From Chloroflexota bacterium (GTDB taxonomy: Bacteria; Chloroflexota; Chloroflexia; Thermomicrobiales; UBA6265): a stretch of DNA of 8,361 bases. Position 1 is the first letter of the stretch. Each line of letters opens with the position of its first letter. Location of the stretch: assembly GCA_023392645.1 (NCBI GenBank), contig JAEVYR010000102.1, positions 1-8,361 of the forward strand, given 5' to 3'. The notes below the pieces were generated by a model that made no database searches, was not told where the DNA came from, and worked only from the letters and a program-made list of their open reading frames with translations. A program made the translations under genes and the position numbers. This document shows, one piece after another, positions 6,192 through 8,361 of this stretch.

Positions 6192-6782
6192 ATGACACAG
6201 GACTCCAATCGCAGCGCACAAACGCAGTGGGGGCGGCAGCCCGAGCCGCCGCCCGCGCCGGCCTGGTGGCAGGCCGTGCTCACCGTGCCCAGCCTGCTGG
6301 CGCACATCGTTATCATGCTCGGCGTGTGCAGCGCGCTCACCTTCGTCAACCTGCTCGCCGGACCACGCGTCTGGTGGTCGCTGGCGATCCTCGTGATCTG
6401 GCTGGCGCTGGTGATCGTCCACGCCATCGGCGTCGGCTCGCGCTCGTTCCTCCTCGGCGAGGACGACGATGCGCCCGCGCGGCCGGTTCGAAACCAGAGC
6501 GCCGAGCCGATCGGTCCGAAGGTCCCGGGCCGGCTGACCCTCCCGAAGCGCGACACCGCGTCGGATGCCACCGTGCCGAAATCCTGGGCGCTGTCCGAAG
6601 ACAGCCCCGCGACGGGCTGGGCCGCATCGCCCTCGCCCAACGGCGAGCCGGCTCCCGTGCCGCCGCCGACGGATGAAAAGATCCCCTGGCGCGCCGCCAC
6701 CGATATCGCCTGGCTGCGTCGTCCCCGGTCCGCCGCGACCGACAATGACGACCCGCCCACCTCCAAAACGGCGTCATCGTGA
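6192..6782 (+). CDS. 2TM-domain membrane protein with a disordered C-terminal tail
   Basis: 196 residues from ATG 6192, with AGGA 5 bases upstream (6183-6186). A short polar Gln/Pro-rich N-terminus leads into two hydrophobic helices at about 30-55 and 61-82. These are separated by a tight GPRVWW turn and end in VHAIGVGS. This matches the layout of the 2TM domain family (His near the start of helix 1, Asn mid-way, Trp in helix 2, 'HA' at its end). From residue 88 onward the chain is hydrophilic and Pro/Ala/Ser/Asp-rich, probably a disordered tail in the cytoplasm. In other proteins 2TM domains are seen next to sensor kinases or alone, with unknown function. The stop overlaps the Nudix start by 4 bases (GTGA), so the two genes are likely co-translated. 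Family call moderate, membrane location firm. Confidence 0.8.
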   Translation: MTQDSNRSAQTQWGRQPEPPPAPAWWQAVLTVPSLLAHIVIMLGVCSALTFVNLLAGPRVWWSLAILVIWLALVIVHAIGVGSRSFLLGEDDDAPARPVRNQSAEPIGPKVPGRLTLPKRDTASDATVPKSWALSEDSPATGWAASPSPNGEPAPVPPPTDEKIPWRAATDIAWLRRPRSAATDNDDPPTSKTASS

Positions 6783-7237
6783 CCGAGCTGCGTTCGCGTT
6801 GTGAGGTCACGCGGGACTTCACCGTGGCGGTGTTCGTGGTCGATCGCGGCCGCGTGCTCCTGCACAAACATCGCAAGCTCGGCAAATGGCTGCCGCCGGG
6901 CGGCCACATCGAGCCGAATGAGCTGCCCGACGTCGCCGCGCTGCGCGAGGTGGCCGAGGAGGCCGGCATCGCCGTCCGCCTCGTCGGCGGGCGGGGATTG
7001 CCGCGGGACTACCCCGACCAGCCGGTCCAGCTCATCGTGCCGGAAGGCATCCAGGTCGAGTTCATCGCCGAGGATCACGAGCACATCGACCTCATCTACT
7101 TCGCGGTGCCGGTCGATCCCGAGGAGCCAATCGACCCCGACTTCCGCTGGCTTTCGCCGGACGAGCTCGTCACCCACCCGGTGACCGATGAGATTCGCGA
7201 CTGGTGCGAGCGAGCGGTGCGCAAGACCGCCGAGTGA
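6779..7237 (+). CDS. Nudix hydrolase
   Basis: 152 residues from a GTG at 6779 that overlaps the previous TGA (GTGA, 6779-6782). No separate ribosome site is evident, so translation is probably coupled. A complete Nudix box spans Gly42 to Ile64 and fits GX5EX7REUXEEXGU exactly: E48, R56-E57, E60-E61, G63. It is preceded by the beta strands FTVAVFVVDRGRVLLHKH and the WLPPGGHIE segment. Nudix enzymes cleave nucleoside diphosphates linked to another group (X), using Mg ions held by the box glutamates. The substrate (oxidised nucleotide, sugar nucleotide, dinucleotide) cannot be told from the box. The length is that of a single-domain cytoplasmic enzyme with no fusion. Confidence 0.95.
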   Translation: MTELRSRCEVTRDFTVAVFVVDRGRVLLHKHRKLGKWLPPGGHIEPNELPDVAALREVAEEAGIAVRLVGGRGLPRDYPDQPVQLIVPEGIQVEFIAEDHEHIDLIYFAVPVDPEEPIDPDFRWLSPDELVTHPVTDEIRDWCERAVRKTAE

Positions 7238-7280
7238 CACGGTCGCCTCGGATCATCGCCGCGCGTATCATTGCGTAGTA

Positions 7281-7295
7281 CCGCCCCTGTGGCGG
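7281..7295 (+). terminator. Weak hairpin CCGCC-CCTGT-GGCGG after the Nudix gene
   Basis: A 5-bp stem with a 5-base loop begins 43 bases after the Nudix stop. It has no T tract, so it could be a weak or factor-assisted terminator, or simple structure in the leader of the next gene. It does not show that transcription stops here. Confidence 0.25.
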
Positions 7296-7315
7296 CGCCA
7301 TTCGACGGCCTACGC

Positions 7316-7345
7316 ATGGCCGGCGTCCCAGGTGGTTTCCCATGA
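7316..7345 (+). CDS. Mini-ORF 1 (MAGVPGGFP), overlapping mini-ORF 2
   Basis: Nine codons starting at ATG 7316. The TGA at 7343-7345 overlaps the ATG of mini-ORF 2 (ATGA at 7342-7345). No clear ribosome site precedes it. It is noted because it forms a chain leading to the hydrolase start. Expression is unproven and it may be chance. Confidence 0.2.
   Translation: MAGVPGGFP
7330..7335 (+). promoter_or_regulatory. Ribosome binding site AGGTGG ahead of mini-ORF 2
   Basis: AGGTGG lies 6 bases before the ATG at 7342. It is the best ribosome site in the gap before the alpha/beta hydrolase, better than anything directly before ATG 7365. Ribosomes may therefore load on the mini-ORF and pass to the hydrolase by coupling (inference). 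Confidence 0.4.
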
Positions 7346-7368
7346 CGCTGCTTCCGGATTCGGCATGA
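7342..7368 (+). CDS. Mini-ORF 2 (MTLLPDSA), overlapping the hydrolase start
   Basis: Eight codons from ATG 7342, with AGGTGG 6 bases upstream. The TGA at 7366-7368 overlaps the hydrolase ATG at 7365 as ATGA, the same junction type used by real gene pairs elsewhere in the window. Possible upstream reading frame that couples or tunes hydrolase translation; unproven. Confidence 0.3.
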   Translation: MTLLPDSA

Positions 7369-8180
7369 GGCGAGACTCCCGGATCGTCTCGTGGTCGCCG
7401 ATGACCGCCAAGCGCTGGCCTACCCGCAAGTGGATCGGCTCGGAAACGTGGGTCGATGGCACGCGCATATTCGCGCGCATCGCACCCGGCCAGACGGTGG
7501 ATAGTCCGCCGATCCTGATGCTGCACGGGCTGGTCGTCTCGAGCTCCTATTTCCGGCCGGTGGCGCACCACCTCGACGAGCGCTTCTCGCTCTACATCCC
7601 CGACCTGCCCGGTTTCGGGCGCAGCTCGGCGGGAGCCGTGCGGGATCTCGACGGCATGATCGATGCGCTCTTCGCGTGGATGGATGTGCACGGGCTGGAA
7701 TCGCCGGTGGTCATGGCGAATTCGCTCGGGTGCCAGGTCGCTTCGCTGCTGGCGACGCGGCATCCGGAGCGCGTCTCGGCGCTGGTGATGGTCGCCCCGA
7801 CGATGGACCCCAGCGTCTCCGGACCGATCGGCGTGACGCTGCGCGGTCTTCGGGACATCCCGCGCGAGCGCCAGAGCCTCTGGCGCATCTGGATCCCGGA
7901 TTTCCTCCTCGCGGGGCCGGTGCTCGCGTTGCGCTGGCTCATGATCTCGCTGCGCGACGACCAGCTATCGCGGCTGCCACGCATTCGCCAGCCAGTCGTG
8001 GCAGTCGCGGGCGAGCGCGACCCGATCTGTCCGGTGTCGTGGGTCCGTGCGTTTGCCGGGAAGGTGCCGCGTGGGCGGATCGAGGTGATTCCCGGCGCGC
8101 CGCACGCCATGAACTACAGCGCGCCCGACGCGCTGGCCCGCATCGTCGCCGATCTGGTAGAGAATGGGGACGGGTGGTAA
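7365..8180 (+). CDS. Alpha/beta hydrolase
   Basis: 271 residues from ATG 7365; ATG 7401 is a shorter option and neither has a strong ribosome site of its own. Landmarks of the fold in order: ILMLHGLVVSSSYF with His54-Gly55 forming the oxyanion-hole loop, the IPDLPGFGRSS strand-turn at 78-88, the nucleophile elbow VVMANSLGCQ with Ser120, VAGERDPICP with the acid Asp219, and PGAPHAMNYSAP with the catalytic His247. The Ser-Asp-His triad is complete. The elbow reads A-N-S-L-G instead of the usual G-x-S-x-G. A helical cap at about 150-200 (RDIPRERQSLWRIW and following) would cover the site and set specificity. Length fits a soluble cytoplasmic hydrolase or esterase of the broad Abhydrolase_1 type (C-C-bond hydrolases, haloalkane-type and lactonase relatives included). 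Substrate unknown. Last gene of the plus-strand group; a hairpin follows its stop. Confidence 0.9.
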   Translation: MRRDSRIVSWSPMTAKRWPTRKWIGSETWVDGTRIFARIAPGQTVDSPPILMLHGLVVSSSYFRPVAHHLDERFSLYIPDLPGFGRSSAGAVRDLDGMIDALFAWMDVHGLESPVVMANSLGCQVASLLATRHPERVSALVMVAPTMDPSVSGPIGVTLRGLRDIPRERQSLWRIWIPDFLLAGPVLALRWLMISLRDDQLSRLPRIRQPVVAVAGERDPICPVSWVRAFAGKVPRGRIEVIPGAPHAMNYSAPDALARIVADLVENGDGW

Positions 8181-8181
8181 A

Positions 8182-8200
8182 GACCGGCCTTGCGCCGGTC
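8182..8200 (+). terminator. Hairpin GACCGGC-CTTGC-GCCGGTC after the hydrolase
   Basis: A perfect 7-bp GC-rich stem with a 5-base loop starts one base after the TAA of the hydrolase gene. There is no T run after it, so it is not a canonical intrinsic terminator. In a GC-rich genome such hairpins commonly mark the 3' end of a transcript. It also lies between two apparently convergent genes. Confidence 0.5.
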
Positions 8201-8278
8201 CGGAACGACGACCCTTCAGGCCGTCACTCGGTAGCCCCGGGTCCTGGGCCCGGCGACTCGCGGCGGCGTCAGCGGTCG

Positions 8279-8361
8279 CTAGCGCTGCACCAGGGAGAGG
8301 AGATCCCTGCGCAACGGCGAGGCGCCCACATTCAGGCAGTGGCTGACGATGCGAGTGCCGC
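8279..8361 (-). CDS. Probable C-terminal end of a convergent gene (partial)
   Basis: The last 26 codons and a TAG (plus CTA at 8279-8281) of a frame entering from the right edge. The residues begin GTRIVSHCLNVG and end LLSLVQR. About nine in ten of the third codon positions are G or C, as in the neighbouring genes, while the alternative open minus frame has only about half. Too short to assign a family. It could still be a chance frame. Confidence 0.4.
   Translation of the reverse strand, partial: GTRIVSHCLNVGASPLRRDLLSLVQR

Noticed and set aside
6173..7240. Minus-strand open frame (355 codons) opposite the 2TM and Nudix genes
   Set aside because: The plus strand carries a perfect Nudix box and two membrane helices. 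The antisense product shows only mirrored low-complexity sequence.
8237..8253. CCGGG-N7-CCCGG as a second terminator
   Set aside because: The stem is only 5 bp with a 7-base loop and no T tract. In such GC-rich sequence this is expected by chance.

Overview
The DNA is very GC-rich, with codons that favour G or C in third position. Gene content is ordinary housekeeping and accessory bacterial material. Strong AGGAGG-type ribosome binding sites and tight ATGA/GTGA gene junctions point to a bacterium. The style of the proteins suggests a Chloroflexota (Thermomicrobia/Sphaerobacter-like) or similar high-GC lineage. That placement is inference only: the window holds no rRNA, tRNA or other phylogenetic marker.

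Left arm (1-5504), minus strand, read right to left. In transcription order it holds a small zinc-ribbon-like protein (5112-5504), an AI-2E/PerM-family membrane protein with a long charged tail (3575-5077), a tricorn/IRBP-like S41 serine peptidase homologue (2076-3578), a secreted membrane-anchored protein that looks like a peptidase-MA (gluzincin) relative without its HExxH motif (407-1909), and the N-terminal part of a membrane protein running off the window (1-410). Two junctions (3575-3578 and 407-410) are 4-base ATGA overlaps, so the AI-2E/S41 pair and the pseudo-peptidase/membrane-protein pair are probably translationally coupled. A 166-bp gap (1910-2075) with a TATACT box and an inverted repeat separates the two pairs and may hold a second promoter. 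The theme is envelope and proteolysis, but no defined pathway can be named.

Centre (5505-5707). This is a divergent intergenic region with GC-rich hairpins and weak promoter-like boxes.

Right arm (5708-8180), plus strand. It holds a DinB/YfiT-like four-helix protein (5708-6145), a 2TM-domain membrane protein (6192-6782), a Nudix hydrolase overlapping it by GTGA (6779-7237), and an alpha/beta hydrolase with a complete catalytic triad (7365-8180). Two mini-ORFs chained by ATGA overlaps lead directly into the hydrolase start. A perfect 7-bp hairpin follows the hydrolase stop. The right edge probably carries the last 27 codons of a convergent minus-strand gene (8279-8361).

I saw no CRISPR array, insertion sequence, tRNA, rRNA or clear mobile element, and no strong evidence of a new multi-gene system. 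The most notable features are the degenerate metallopeptidase beside an atypical S41 peptidase, the mini-ORF cascade before the hydrolase, and a lac-operator-like palindrome at 6162-6175.
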